Both the position numbers and the translations under genes were made by a program. A model generated the notes under the pieces. It ran no database searches, was not told where the DNA came from, and saw only the letters and a list, made by a program, of their open reading frames with translations. Positions 1-7,837 of a stretch of DNA of 14,132 bases are shown here, piece by piece; position 1 is the first letter of the stretch; every line of letters starts with the position of its first letter. This DNA is from an uncultured Oscillospiraceae bacterium (lineage in GTDB: Bacteria; Bacillota; Clostridia; Oscillospirales; Acutalibacteraceae): positions 1 to 14,132 of the forward strand of contig UQFL01000046.1 of assembly GCA_900540305.1 (NCBI GenBank). Reading direction: 5' to 3'.

Positions 1-55
1 ATATAATAATGTATATCTATTATATATTAAATAATATATATATTACATTATATTC

Positions 56-64
56 GGAGGTGAG
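56..64 (+). promoter_or_regulatory. Ribosome binding site of metA
   Basis: GGAGGTGAG lies 4 bases before the ATG at 69 and fixes the metA start. The 55 bases before it are almost pure A/T. The window begins too close to the gene to judge a promoter or riboswitch. Confidence 0.75.
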
Positions 65-68
65 ATAA

Positions 69-983
69 ATGCCAATAAGAATTGACGAAGAATTACCTGC
101 AAAACAAAGTCTTGAACTTGAAAATGTATTTGTTATGAGCAACAAGAGAGCTGACACGCAGGACATAAGACCGCTTAACATTATTATACTTAATCTTATG
201 CCCACAAAAATCGTTACCGAAACTCAGCTGCTCAGGCTTCTCTCTAACTCGCCTCTTCAGATTAATGTTGATTTACTTCAGGTTGCAACGCATAAAACCA
301 AGAATACTTCACAAGAACATATGCTGAAGTTTTATAAAACTTTTGATGAGATATGTGAAAACCGATATGACGGTATGATAATTACAGGAGCACCGCTTGC
401 TGATTTCAAATTTGAGGATGTTGATTTCTGGGACGAGCTTAAAATGATATTCGATTGGACGAAAACAAATGTCTACTCCACAATGTATCTCTGCTGGGGC
501 GCATTTGCGGCTTTATATTATAAATACGGAGTAATGCCCAAAACTTTACCTGAAAAGAGATTCGGTGTTTATCCTCATATGAGCCTTGACATTACACACC
601 CGCTTATGAGAGGTCTTGACGATGTTTTCTATGTACCGCATTCAAGAGAATGGGAAATCAGTACCTCTGACATTGCTAAGGTTAAGGATTTACAGATAAT
701 TTCTTACAGCGAAGAGGCAGGCGTTCATATTATATCTGATATGGACTGCCGTAATTTCTTCATAACAGGTCACAGCGAATATGACAGAGATACACTTGCT
801 AAAGAGTATTTCAGAGATAAAGAAAAAGGACTTCCGATAAAAAAGCCTGTAAACTATTTTCCAAATGACGACATAAACCTTGTTCCTAAGATGAACTGGA
901 AAAGTGCGGGCAATCTTATTTTTTCAAACTGGCTTAATTATTTTGTTTATCAAAAGACACCTTATGATCTTAATAATCTTTAA
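69..983 (+). CDS. metA: Homoserine O-acyltransferase (MetA family)
   Basis: MetA transfers an acyl group from acetyl-CoA or succinyl-CoA to the hydroxyl of L-homoserine, the first committed step of methionine synthesis, in the cytoplasm. The 304 residues cover the full family length and start MPIRIDEELP. The catalytic cysteine is C142 in YLCWGAFAALY, and the His/Glu partners are H235 and E237 in GHSEYD. The region ILNLMPTK (residues 40-47) is typical. The residue known to separate acetyl-CoA users (Glu111, Bacillus cereus) from succinyl-CoA users (Gly111) is Ala here (TGAPLA, residues 106-111), so donor choice cannot be read off. Other deviations are F in CWGAF, where CWGAQ is usual, and HSREWE, where HSRHTE is usual. 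The gene stands alone with its own terminator. Family assignment is secure and donor specificity is open. Confidence 0.95.
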   Translation: MPIRIDEELPAKQSLELENVFVMSNKRADTQDIRPLNIIILNLMPTKIVTETQLLRLLSNSPLQINVDLLQVATHKTKNTSQEHMLKFYKTFDEICENRYDGMIITGAPLADFKFEDVDFWDELKMIFDWTKTNVYSTMYLCWGAFAALYYKYGVMPKTLPEKRFGVYPHMSLDITHPLMRGLDDVFYVPHSREWEISTSDIAKVKDLQIISYSEEAGVHIISDMDCRNFFITGHSEYDRDTLAKEYFRDKEKGLPIKKPVNYFPNDDINLVPKMNWKSAGNLIFSNWLNYFVYQKTPYDLNNL

Positions 984-987
984 TGAA

Positions 988-1013
988 AAAGACGAGCTTT
1001 GCTCGTCTTTTTT
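988..1013 (+). terminator. Rho-independent terminator of metA
   Basis: A perfect 10-bp stem (988-997 with 1001-1010) with a TTT loop is followed by a T run to 1013. It starts 5 bases after the metA stop. The A run before the stem would allow weaker function on the other strand. Confidence 0.9.
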
Positions 1014-1059
1014 ACATTTATACAAAAATTTTCGACATTATTTTAATTTTTGTGGCATA

Positions 1060-1088
1060 TTGACCAATATTTATTTTTGTGTTATAAT
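1060..1088 (+). promoter_or_regulatory. Sigma A-type promoter of the SDR gene
   Basis: TTGACC (1060-1065), a 17-base spacer and a perfect TATAAT (1083-1088) predict a start near 1095. This leaves a leader of about 50 bases before the ATG at 1147. Confidence 0.8.
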
Positions 1089-1146
1089 TAGTTTTTGAAA
1101 TGTTTATATTATGTCATAATTTGTAATTTAATCTGAGGTGTTAAAA

Positions 1147-1992
1147 ATGAAATATGCACTTGTAACCGGGGCAACTAGTGGTCTGGGTAACGAAGTTGCA
1201 AAAGCTCTTTCAAAAAACGGTTGGTTTGTTTTCGCATGCGGCAGAAATCAAGGCGCTCTTGAAGAATTCGACAGCGAATATGTATATCCGATTAGAATGG
1301 ATGTAACCGACCAAAAAAGCATTGACGAAGCATATGAGGCAGTTTCGGCAAAGGCCGATCATCTTGACGCCATAATCAATTTTTCCGGAGTGCAGGAAAT
1401 GGCGTCACTCATTGAAGGTGATGTTGAGGTTATTGAAAATGTGCTGAGAGTAAACCTGATGGGAATGGTAAGAGTAAACAAATCTTTTTTCCCCCTTGTA
1501 CTTAAATGCAACGGCAGAATAATTAACTGCTCATCAGAATGTGGCTGGATGACACCGCAGCCGTTTAACGGTCCTTATACACTTTCAAAATACGCTGTTG
1601 AAGCATACAACGATTCACTGAGGCGTGAGCTAATGTTCCTGGATATTCCCGTAATTAAAATCCAGCCCGGCTCATTCAAAACAGCAATGCATGACAAGAC
1701 AGCAAAATCATTTGACAAATTGATTGAAAACACAAAATATTACAAAGATGTTCTTTCCACAATGAAAGCAGCAATGACCCTTGAATTAAAATGCGCCAAT
1801 GACCCCAAATACCTTGTAAACGCAGTAATAAAAGCAGTTTCTTCACCACATCCTAAGCAGAAATACAGGGTAAAGAATTCTAAAATGCTTGAGTTTGTGG
1901 AAACACTTCATCCTGTAATAGTTGATTCAATGTATAAGAGCATTATGAAGTCAAAGAAGGTTTCTTCTGCCATGAAAAAATTTGCTCAATAA
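1147..1992 (+). CDS. Classical short-chain dehydrogenase/reductase (SDR)
   Basis: A 281-residue NAD(P)-dependent oxidoreductase of the classical SDR family. The cofactor motif TGATSGLG is at residues 7-14. NFSG at 79-82 stands in for the usual NNAG. The catalytic set is Ser near 129-130 (INCSSECG), Tyr144 and Lys148 (YTLSK). The C-terminal part after about residue 190 is lysine-rich and longer than in small SDRs, as in retinol-dehydrogenase-like members, and probably forms the substrate lid. I chose the ATG at 1147 because GAGGTG (1135-1140) sits 6 bases before it. A GTG at 1138 in the same frame would lie inside that ribosome site. The gene is monocistronic with its own promoter and terminator. 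The substrate cannot be deduced. Confidence 0.85.
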   Translation: MKYALVTGATSGLGNEVAKALSKNGWFVFACGRNQGALEEFDSEYVYPIRMDVTDQKSIDEAYEAVSAKADHLDAIINFSGVQEMASLIEGDVEVIENVLRVNLMGMVRVNKSFFPLVLKCNGRIINCSSECGWMTPQPFNGPYTLSKYAVEAYNDSLRRELMFLDIPVIKIQPGSFKTAMHDKTAKSFDKLIENTKYYKDVLSTMKAAMTLELKCANDPKYLVNAVIKAVSSPHPKQKYRVKNSKMLEFVETLHPVIVDSMYKSIMKSKKVSSAMKKFAQ

Positions 1993-2015
1993 CAGTTTTA
2001 CAATATCATTAAAAG

Positions 2016-2050
2016 ACCCGGTATGCAGTACGCACGCCGGGTTTATTTTA
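2016..2050. terminator. Bidirectional terminator between the SDR gene and sigF
   Basis: ACCCGGTATGC (2016-2026) pairs with GCACGCCGGGT (2032-2042) with one A-C mismatch. It is followed by T-rich sequence on the plus strand and preceded by AAAAG, which reads CTTTT on the minus strand. It lies between two convergent stop codons (1992 and 2053) and probably serves both genes. Confidence 0.75.
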
Positions 2051-2052
2051 TT

Positions 2053-2709
2053 CTATTTAAGCATGTTGCGAAGCTTTTTTAAAATATCCTTTTCTTTTCT
2101 TGAAACCTGAACCTGAGAAACACCGAGCTTTTGCGCCGTTTCGCTTTGTGTTTTTCCGTTGAAATACCGTGAGTTAATTATAAACCGCTCATCTTCAGAA
2201 AGTTTCTCCATAACCTGCATAACAGATATTCTGTCAAATATCTCTTCTCTGTTATCAAATGGAATGTCAAGGCTTTCACTTTCGTCCTCACCGAACGAAT
2301 TAAGAGAAAGCATGGGGTTAATGACATTGAGAATTTCCGCCGTTTCATTAGCGTCACATCCAAGCATTTCAGAAAGCTCGCATACTGTAGGTTCTCTTAG
2401 TTCTCTTTTTACAAAGCGGTCACGCAAAGACTGCGCCCTGATTGACTTTTCTTTCAGCGACCTGCTTACTTTTATTGCTCCGCCATCCCTAAACAGTCTT
2501 TTGATTTCTCCCATAATAACGGGGACTGCATAGGTTGAAAACTGAAAGCCCTTAGTTTCATCAAAATTATCAACCGCTTTTATAAGCCCGATACATCCTG
2601 ACTGAAACAAATCTTCATAATCAACCCCTCGCCCTACAAACCTTTTGGCGATGGAATGAACAAGCCCGATATTATTGTTTATCATTTCGTCACGGCGTGA
2701 AATCACCAT
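2053..2709 (-). CDS. sigF: Forespore RNA polymerase sigma factor SigF
   Basis: This is the sporulation sigma factor that directs forespore transcription after asymmetric division. The 218 residues carry region 2 (YEDLFQSGCIGLIKAVDNFD, FSTYAVPVIMGEIKR), the SigF/SigG-like stretch RDGGAIKVSRSLKE, and region 4 with a helix-turn-helix (TQSETAQKLGVSQVQVSRKEKDIL, about 189-212). Identity as SigF rather than SigG or SigB rests on its place as third gene after spoIIAA and spoIIAB. Its ATG overlaps the end of spoIIAB by 7 bases (ATGGTGA), so translation is probably coupled. An in-frame TAA sits directly before the ATG, so no longer N-terminus is possible. The protein therefore lacks the roughly 35 residues (region 1.2-like) that precede this point in Bacillus subtilis SigF. 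Confidence 0.92.
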   Translation of the reverse strand: MVISRRDEMINNNIGLVHSIAKRFVGRGVDYEDLFQSGCIGLIKAVDNFDETKGFQFSTYAVPVIMGEIKRLFRDGGAIKVSRSLKEKSIRAQSLRDRFVKRELREPTVCELSEMLGCDANETAEILNVINPMLSLNSFGEDESESLDIPFDNREEIFDRISVMQVMEKLSEDERFIINSRYFNGKTQSETAQKLGVSQVQVSRKEKDILKKLRNMLK

Positions 2710-3131
2710 TTAGTTTTTCCCTCAATTTTCTTAGTAAGGGTTACGCTTGTCCCGTTTCCGACTTTTGAACGGACACTGATTTTATCGCAAAAGCTTTCCA
2801 TTACGGTAAAGCCGAGTCCCGCTCTTTCGCCCTCGCCTGTTGTGAAAAGAGGCGTCATTGCCTGAGACACATTCTCTATACCGCACCCCTTATCTCTTAC
2901 TGTAATTTTCACGGTTTTATCTTTTATTTTTCCTGTTATGTAAATCTTGCCGTAGCGGTCCTTGTATCCATGCACTATACAATTAGTTACGGCTTCTGAC
3001 ACGGCAGTTTTTAAATCTGCGAGTTCTTCGAGTGTGGGGTCGAGCGGTGTTATAAATGATGAAACTACAACTCTTGCAAAACCCTCGTTTACACTTTTAC
3101 TGCTGATTACAAGTCTGAATTCATTTTCCAT
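2703..3131 (-). CDS. spoIIAB: Anti-sigma F factor / serine kinase SpoIIAB
   Basis: SpoIIAB holds SigF inactive in the predivisional cell and phosphorylates SpoIIAA. The 142 residues form a GHKL ATPase of normal length. The N-box is EAVTNCIVHGY (46-56), the G1 box DKGCGI (80-85), and a glycine-rich ATP lid GEGERAGLGF follows (99-108). Arg20 in NEGFARVVVSSF matches the arginine of B. subtilis SpoIIAB that contacts both SigF and SpoIIAA. An AGGAGA ribosome site lies just upstream of the ATG at 3131. The gene begins 12 bases after the spoIIAA stop and overlaps sigF at its end. Confidence 0.95.
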   Translation of the reverse strand: MENEFRLVISSKSVNEGFARVVVSSFITPLDPTLEELADLKTAVSEAVTNCIVHGYKDRYGKIYITGKIKDKTVKITVRDKGCGIENVSQAMTPLFTTGEGERAGLGFTVMESFCDKISVRSKVGNGTSVTLTKKIEGKTKW

Positions 3132-3143
3132 TTTATTTCTCCT

Positions 3144-3467
3144 TTATTTTCCGTCTTTGATTTCATTTATAATAGCAATTCTGCCAAGTCCGGCAAGCTC
3201 CATTATTTTTTTAGTTTGCGGTGTTACATTTCTTATTTCTAAGCTTCCGTGATGACTTTGCATTAGGCGGAATCTTCCCATAACAAGACCAATTCCGCTT
3301 GAATCCATAAAAGTAATATTCTTAAAATCAAGAATTAAATGATTTGGCTGCTTGCAGCTTATTTCTATATCAATCTTTTCACGCACCTCAGCAGCCGAAT
3401 GGTGGTCGAGTTCCCCTGCAAGATAAGCAATCATAAGATTTCCGCTTGACTCGATAGTAACATTCAT
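3144..3467 (-). CDS. spoIIAA: Anti-anti-sigma factor SpoIIAA (STAS domain)
   Basis: SpoIIAA in its unphosphorylated form binds SpoIIAB and frees SigF. It is reactivated by the SpoIIE phosphatase. The 107-residue STAS protein has the diagnostic phosphorylation loop FMDSSGIGLVMGR. The first Ser after Asp, Ser56, aligns with Ser58 of B. subtilis. GELDHHSA (18-25) matches the family's GELDHHTA. A GGAGTGA ribosome site precedes the ATG at 3467. It is the first gene of the operon. I found no convincing sigma H or sigma A promoter in the 65 bases between the folC terminator and this start. Confidence 0.94.
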   Translation of the reverse strand: MNVTIESSGNLMIAYLAGELDHHSAAEVREKIDIEISCKQPNHLILDFKNITFMDSSGIGLVMGRFRLMQSHHGSLEIRNVTPQTKKIMELAGLGRIAIINEIKDGK

Positions 3468-3529
3468 TTAAATCACTCCAAATGAAAAACCGCCGAAAAC
3501 GACAAATTTTTCAACTTTATTATTCCCGG

Positions 3530-3576
3530 ATTAATTAAAATAATATCCGCTTTAGTAAATATACCAAAGCGGATAT
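3530..3576 (-). terminator. Terminator of the valS-folC unit
   Basis: A perfect 11-bp stem (3543-3553 with 3566-3576) is followed on the minus strand by the T-rich TTATTTTAATT. It lies 31 bases after the folC stop and separates it from spoIIAA. The T tract is interrupted, so efficiency may be partial. Confidence 0.7.
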
Positions 3577-3607
3577 GAATAATTTAGCGAAATATGAAAT
3601 TGATTTA

Positions 3608-4726
3608 TTAAAATAATTTATTCTTCAAATAACCTCTGACATCTCGCGCAAGATAAAACGAGCCGCACACTAAAAAAAAATCATAGTTTTGAAATGCAAT
3701 ATCAACAGCCTTTTGCGGAGATGGCTCAATTATAACATCAAGGCAATATCTCTCAGCGCAAGCGGCGAGTTCATTAGCATCAAGTGCACGAGGATTTGAG
3801 GGAGTTGTTGCGATAATCCGACTGCAATGCGGCGCAATATTTTCAAGATAGCCTTCAAAATTCTTGTCTCTCATCATTCCGATAACAGCAGTAATTTTTC
3901 TGTTTTTGGGGAGATAACTTCTCAAGCCATAAGCACCGTTTAGATTATGTGCACCGTCAATCATAACATTAGGAGTTAAAAGTTCCTGCCTTGCAGGAAG
4001 AGATACACAATCCTGTACCTTTTCAAGCCCTAGTTCGGAAAGGCAGGCGTTTACAACTGCAAGATTGTTGTCTTTAAAATCCCCGTGCTCTGCAACGCTG
4101 ATAAGCTGAGCACCTATATTTTTGCAATAATCCTCAAAAAAGTCTGAACATTCCTCATTCGGATAAAGAATGGCTTTGCAACCTTTTTTTATTATACCTG
4201 CCTTATGATAAGCAATTTCAGACAAGCTGTTTCCAAGAAAATCTGTATGGTCTACTGCAACCTTAGTTATCACAGAAAGGACAGGAGTGCTTACTACATT
4301 CGTTGAATCCTCCCTGCCGCCCATACCGCATTCAACCACAGCATAATCAACCTTTTCATCATAAAAATACTTGTACATAATAGCTGTAAGCAGTTCAAAC
4401 TCAGTGCAATCATAATCGAAGTATTTTTCAATATAAGATGCCAATACCTCTTTGGGTATACACTCACCATTAAGCTGAATTTGCTCTGTATAATCAGTAA
4501 CCCACGGAGAACTGAACAGCCCTGTTTTAAGCCCCTGCCTGTTGAGTGCGTCAGCAAGAGTTGCGCTAACTGTGCCTTTTCCGTTAGTGCCTGCAACATG
4601 AATAACCTTAATATTATTCTGAGGGTTTCCCATAACGGTCATCAAATTTTCTATACGGGAAAGCCCCGGTTTAATACCGAGGCTTTGTTTTTTGGATATT
4701 ATTTTTAATGCCTGTGAATAATCCAT
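3608..4726 (-). CDS. folC: Folylpolyglutamate / dihydrofolate synthase (compact)
   Basis: FolC is an ATP-dependent Mur-ligase-like enzyme that adds glutamate to dihydropteroate and/or to folates in the cytoplasm. The P-loop is AGTNGKGT (45-52). The ECGMGGREDSTNV region (132-144) and DHTDFLG...KAGI (159-178, with the lysine that is carbamylated in the family) form the central ATPase domain. IDGAHN (256-261) opens the C-terminal ligase domain. At 372 residues it is about 50 shorter than typical FolC (about 420). The usual LxGxHQxxNAxxA segment between the two domains is reduced to DFKDNNLAVVNACLSEL (216-232). The ATG is 1 base after the valS stop, so it is the second gene of the valS operon, probably with coupled translation and T-box control. 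Whether it has both activities is unknown. Confidence 0.88.
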   Translation of the reverse strand: MDYSQALKIISKKQSLGIKPGLSRIENLMTVMGNPQNNIKVIHVAGTNGKGTVSATLADALNRQGLKTGLFSSPWVTDYTEQIQLNGECIPKEVLASYIEKYFDYDCTEFELLTAIMYKYFYDEKVDYAVVECGMGGREDSTNVVSTPVLSVITKVAVDHTDFLGNSLSEIAYHKAGIIKKGCKAILYPNEECSDFFEDYCKNIGAQLISVAEHGDFKDNNLAVVNACLSELGLEKVQDCVSLPARQELLTPNVMIDGAHNLNGAYGLRSYLPKNRKITAVIGMMRDKNFEGYLENIAPHCSRIIATTPSNPRALDANELAACAERYCLDVIIEPSPQKAVDIAFQNYDFFLVCGSFYLARDVRGYLKNKLF

Positions 4727-4727
4727 A

Positions 4728-7352
4728 TTATTTTCCGAGATTTTCTATTGAATTTTTGATGCTCTCAATTTTTTCTGAAAGCTTTTCAGCATCTTCACGG
4801 TTTTGAGCAACCACCTTTTCAGGCGCTTTATTTACGAAACCGGGATTGCTGAGTTTTTTGTTAATGAAATCAAGCTTATCCTGTGCAGCGGCAAGTTCTT
4901 TTTCAAGGCGTTTTCTTTCTGCCTCAAAATCAACAAGTTCGCCCAAAGGAATATAAATTTTAGCATCGTTTGTAATTATGGTAACTACATTTCCAAGATC
5001 ATCAAAACTCTCTGCAACTGAAACATCGCTTGCAGATGCAAGGCGTTTGATAAACTCAACGCCTGCGCTGAAAGAAGCTGTATCTGCAGTTTCAACGAAT
5101 ACGCTTGCCTTTTTGCTTGGCGGAATATTCATTTCTGCTCTTCTGTTTCTAATTGCTCTGATTGCTTCCATAATCTTTTCAATCTCAGCTTCTTCTGCGC
5201 TGAAATTGAGTTTCTCATCATATTCTACCCATTTGGAAATTATAATTGCCTCTTCATCGTGAGGAAGAGCCTGGTAAATCTCCTCGGTAATAAACGGCAT
5301 AAACGGGTGAAGCAGCTTTAATATATCAGTGAGAACATATACAAGAACAGCTTTTGCTGTGTCTGCACCCTCGCCGCTTTGAAGTCTGATTTTTGAAATC
5401 TCGATATACCAGTCGCAGAATACATCCCAAATAAAGTCATAGAGTTTCTGAATAGCAATACCGAGTTCAAATTTTTCAAGATTTGCGGTTACATCTGCTG
5501 CAAGTGTATTAACTTTAGAAATAATCCACTTATCCTCAACTGCAAGATCATTCGGGAGACCGTTATACTCATATCCGTCTCCGAGATACATAAGAACAAA
5601 TCTTGCGGCGTTCCAGAGTTTATTTGCAAAGTTTCTTGATGCTTTAACTTTATCATCTGAAAAACGCATATCGTTTCCGGGTGAGTTACCTGTTGCAAGA
5701 GTAAATCTAAGAGCATCTGCGCCGTACTCATCAATAACCTCAAGCGGGTCAATACCGTTGCCGAGAGATTTACTCATCTTTCTTCCCTGAGCGTCACGAA
5801 CAAGTCCGTGAATCAAAACGGTATCAAACGGAATATTTCCTGTATGCTCTACTGCTGAAAAAATCATTCTCGCAACCCAGAAGAAAATAATATCATATCC
5901 TGTAACAAGAGTATTTGTTGGATAGAAATATTTGAGTTCTTCGGTATTTTCAGGCCAGCCGAGTGTACTGAAAGGCCAAAGCGCTGAACTAAACCAAGTA
6001 TCAAGAGTATCGGGATCCTGATGAATATGCTCGCTTGAGCACTTGGGGCACTTGTGAACTTCAGTTTTTGAAACTATAACCTCACCGCAATCATCGCAGT
6101 AATAAGCAGGGATTCTGTGCCCCCACCAAAGCTGACGGGAAATACACCAGTCCTTGATATTCTCCATCCAGTGATAATAGATTTTATTAAATCTTTCAGG
6201 TACAAATTTAACCTTGCCGTCTTTAACAACATCAATTGCAGGCTCAGCAAGAGGAGACATTTTAACAAACCACTGCTTTGAAAGTCTAGGCTCGATTGTA
6301 TTATGACAACGGTAGCAAGTACCAACATTATGGCTGTAATCCTCAACTTTGATAAGAGCGCCCTCTGCTTCAAGGTCTTTCACGATTTCCTTGCGGCACT
6401 CATATCTGTCCATACCGCTGTATTTGCCCCAGCCTTCTGAAATATGGCCGTCGTCAGTCATAACATCAATAATTTCAAGATTATGACGGAGACCTACTTC
6501 ATAGTCGTTCGGGTCATGAGCGGGTGTAATTTTAACAACGCCCGTACCAAATTCAACATCAACATAATCATCGGCAACAACGGGGATTTCACGATGAACG
6601 ATAGGAAGAATAAGAGTTTTTCCGATAATATCTTTATATCTTTCATCATTCGGGTTAACGGCAACGGCAGTATCGCCGAGCATTGTTTCGGGTCTTGTAG
6701 TTGCAAGCTCAACATATCCGCTTCCGTCCTTGAACGGGTAGCGAAGATGCCAGAAGTGACCTGCCTGATCCTCATATTCAACCTCAGCATCTGAAATTGT
6801 TGTGCAGCAATGGGGACACCAGTTTACCATTCTCTTGCCCTGATAAATAAGACCTTTATTATAAAGATTTACAAAAACCTCATTTACTGCTTTTGAACAA
6901 CCCTCGTCAAGAGTAAATCGCTCTCTGTCCCAGTCGCAGGAAGAGCCCATTTTCTTAAGCTGTTCAATAATTCTTGAGCCGTACTGTTTTTTCCAGTCCC
7001 ACGCTCTTTCAAGGAATTTTTCTCTTCCGATTTCTTCCTTAGTTACGCCTTCCTTGCGCATCGCCTCAACAATTTTAGCCTCTGTTGCAATCGAAGCGTG
7101 GTCTGTACCGGGAAGCCAAAGAGCCTCATATCCCTGCATTCTGCGCCAACGGATAAGAATATCCTGAAGAGTATTATCAAGGGCGTGACCCATATGAAGC
7201 TGACCCGTAATATTCGGAGGAGGAATTACTATTGTATAAGGCTTTTTATCCTTATTTACCTCTGCGTGAAAGTATTTATTATCGCACCAGAATTTATATG
7301 TGCGGTCCTCAACCTCAGCAGGGTCATACTGCTTTGCAAGTTCTTTTGCCAT
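4728..7352 (-). CDS. valS: Valyl-tRNA synthetase
   Basis: ValS charges tRNA-Val with valine and edits misactivated threonine. The 874 residues are a normal length. The class I signatures are HMGH (53-56, in PPNITGQLHMGH) and KMSKS (525-529). The editing domain TTRPETMLGD begins at about 218. Cysteine pairs near CYRC (346-349) and CDDC...CPKC (419-438) could bind zinc. The last 70 residues are charged and heptad-like, as expected for the ValS C-terminal coiled coil. I chose the ATG at 7352 because GGAGATGATAAA precedes it. The open frame continues upstream to 7490, but that stretch is the T-box leader RNA. It is the first gene of a two-gene unit with folC. Confidence 0.96.
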   Translation of the reverse strand: MAKELAKQYDPAEVEDRTYKFWCDNKYFHAEVNKDKKPYTIVIPPPNITGQLHMGHALDNTLQDILIRWRRMQGYEALWLPGTDHASIATEAKIVEAMRKEGVTKEEIGREKFLERAWDWKKQYGSRIIEQLKKMGSSCDWDRERFTLDEGCSKAVNEVFVNLYNKGLIYQGKRMVNWCPHCCTTISDAEVEYEDQAGHFWHLRYPFKDGSGYVELATTRPETMLGDTAVAVNPNDERYKDIIGKTLILPIVHREIPVVADDYVDVEFGTGVVKITPAHDPNDYEVGLRHNLEIIDVMTDDGHISEGWGKYSGMDRYECRKEIVKDLEAEGALIKVEDYSHNVGTCYRCHNTIEPRLSKQWFVKMSPLAEPAIDVVKDGKVKFVPERFNKIYYHWMENIKDWCISRQLWWGHRIPAYYCDDCGEVIVSKTEVHKCPKCSSEHIHQDPDTLDTWFSSALWPFSTLGWPENTEELKYFYPTNTLVTGYDIIFFWVARMIFSAVEHTGNIPFDTVLIHGLVRDAQGRKMSKSLGNGIDPLEVIDEYGADALRFTLATGNSPGNDMRFSDDKVKASRNFANKLWNAARFVLMYLGDGYEYNGLPNDLAVEDKWIISKVNTLAADVTANLEKFELGIAIQKLYDFIWDVFCDWYIEISKIRLQSGEGADTAKAVLVYVLTDILKLLHPFMPFITEEIYQALPHDEEAIIISKWVEYDEKLNFSAEEAEIEKIMEAIRAIRNRRAEMNIPPSKKASVFVETADTASFSAGVEFIKRLASASDVSVAESFDDLGNVVTIITNDAKIYIPLGELVDFEAERKRLEKELAAAQDKLDFINKKLSNPGFVNKAPEKVVAQNREDAEKLSEKIESIKNSIENLGK

Positions 7353-7391
7353 TTTATCATCTCCAAAACAAATTAAATTGATTATAAAAAC

Positions 7392-7426
7392 AAAAAATGC
7401 TTTCGTCTGAAATGAGACGAAAGCAT
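7392..7426 (-). terminator. T-box-controlled intrinsic terminator
   Basis: A perfect 12-bp stem (7415-7426 with 7397-7408) and a 6-base loop are followed by a T run on the minus strand. Its 5' arm follows directly on the T-box sequence, so antiterminator and terminator are mutually exclusive. Confidence 0.92.
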
Positions 7427-7620
7427 AAATTCCGCGGTACCACTCAAATTGCGCATTACTGCGCCGCTTAAACTCCTTAACGCGGAACACGGGCAGGACT
7501 ACTTAATTTCACCCAGCCGACTCCAAAGCTACCTTCATTTTCATTGCTTACAGTCTTGCACCACCGACTGCTCTCTGAAAGCAAGCGGAAAATTACTCCT
7601 CTTTTTCAAAGTCTTTAAAT
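7392..7620 (-). promoter_or_regulatory. Valine T-box riboswitch of valS
   Basis: The leader RNA senses uncharged tRNA-Val. Stem I is visible on the minus strand: TTGCTT pairs AAGCAA, CAGTC pairs GACTG, ATTTTC pairs GAAAAT, and the conserved AGAGAG is present. The specifier loop has AGTA on one side and GAAGGTAGC on the other. The codon GTA (Val) lies at 7530-7532. The antiterminator T-box sequence GAGTGGTACCGCGG sits at about 7432-7445, with the UGGU that pairs with the tRNA acceptor end. The terminator hairpin is listed separately. Valine specificity agrees with the downstream gene. Confidence 0.95.
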
Positions 7621-7629
7621 ATTGAGTTT

Positions 7630-7658
7630 ATATTAACAGATAAGAAGAAAATTGTCAA
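7630..7658 (-). promoter_or_regulatory. Sigma A-type promoter of valS-folC
   Basis: TTGACA (minus, 7658-7653), a 17-base spacer ending in TGT (extended -10 TGn), and TAATAT (7635-7630) predict a transcript start near 7623, just before the T-box stem I. Confidence 0.85.
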
Positions 7659-7805
7659 GGAGCGGCTACATAGTAACTCCGTCTTTTAAAACAGCAAATT
7701 CAAAATAAGCGTTTACACATTATTTATAATTGTCCTCAACAACTGAAATAATCACGGCATTTCTCAATATAAGCATTAACAATAATTACAGAATGAAAAA
7801 TCAAA

Positions 7806-7837
7806 CAAAAAAACTCCCGATGCAATCACATCGGGAG
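7806..7837 (-). terminator. Terminator of the large RNA
   Basis: A perfect 9-bp stem CTCCCGATG/CATCGGGAG (7829-7837 with 7814-7822) and a 6-base loop are followed on the minus strand by a run of 7-8 T. This strongly marks the 3' end of the RNA. Confidence 0.92.

Noticed and set aside
1..68. Riboswitch or promoter upstream of metA
   Set aside because: Only 68 A/T-rich bases are present. TATAAT-like strings are expected by chance and no structured element can be recognised.
3468..3541. Sigma H promoter of the spoIIA operon
   Set aside because: GGGAATAA and TTGAAAAAT resemble parts of a sigma H promoter, but the spacing (about 8 bases) is too short.
7353..7490. N-terminal extension of valS giving a 920-residue protein
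   Set aside because: The extra codons translate the T-box antiterminator and terminator. A good ribosome site precedes the ATG at 7352, where normal ValS sequence begins.
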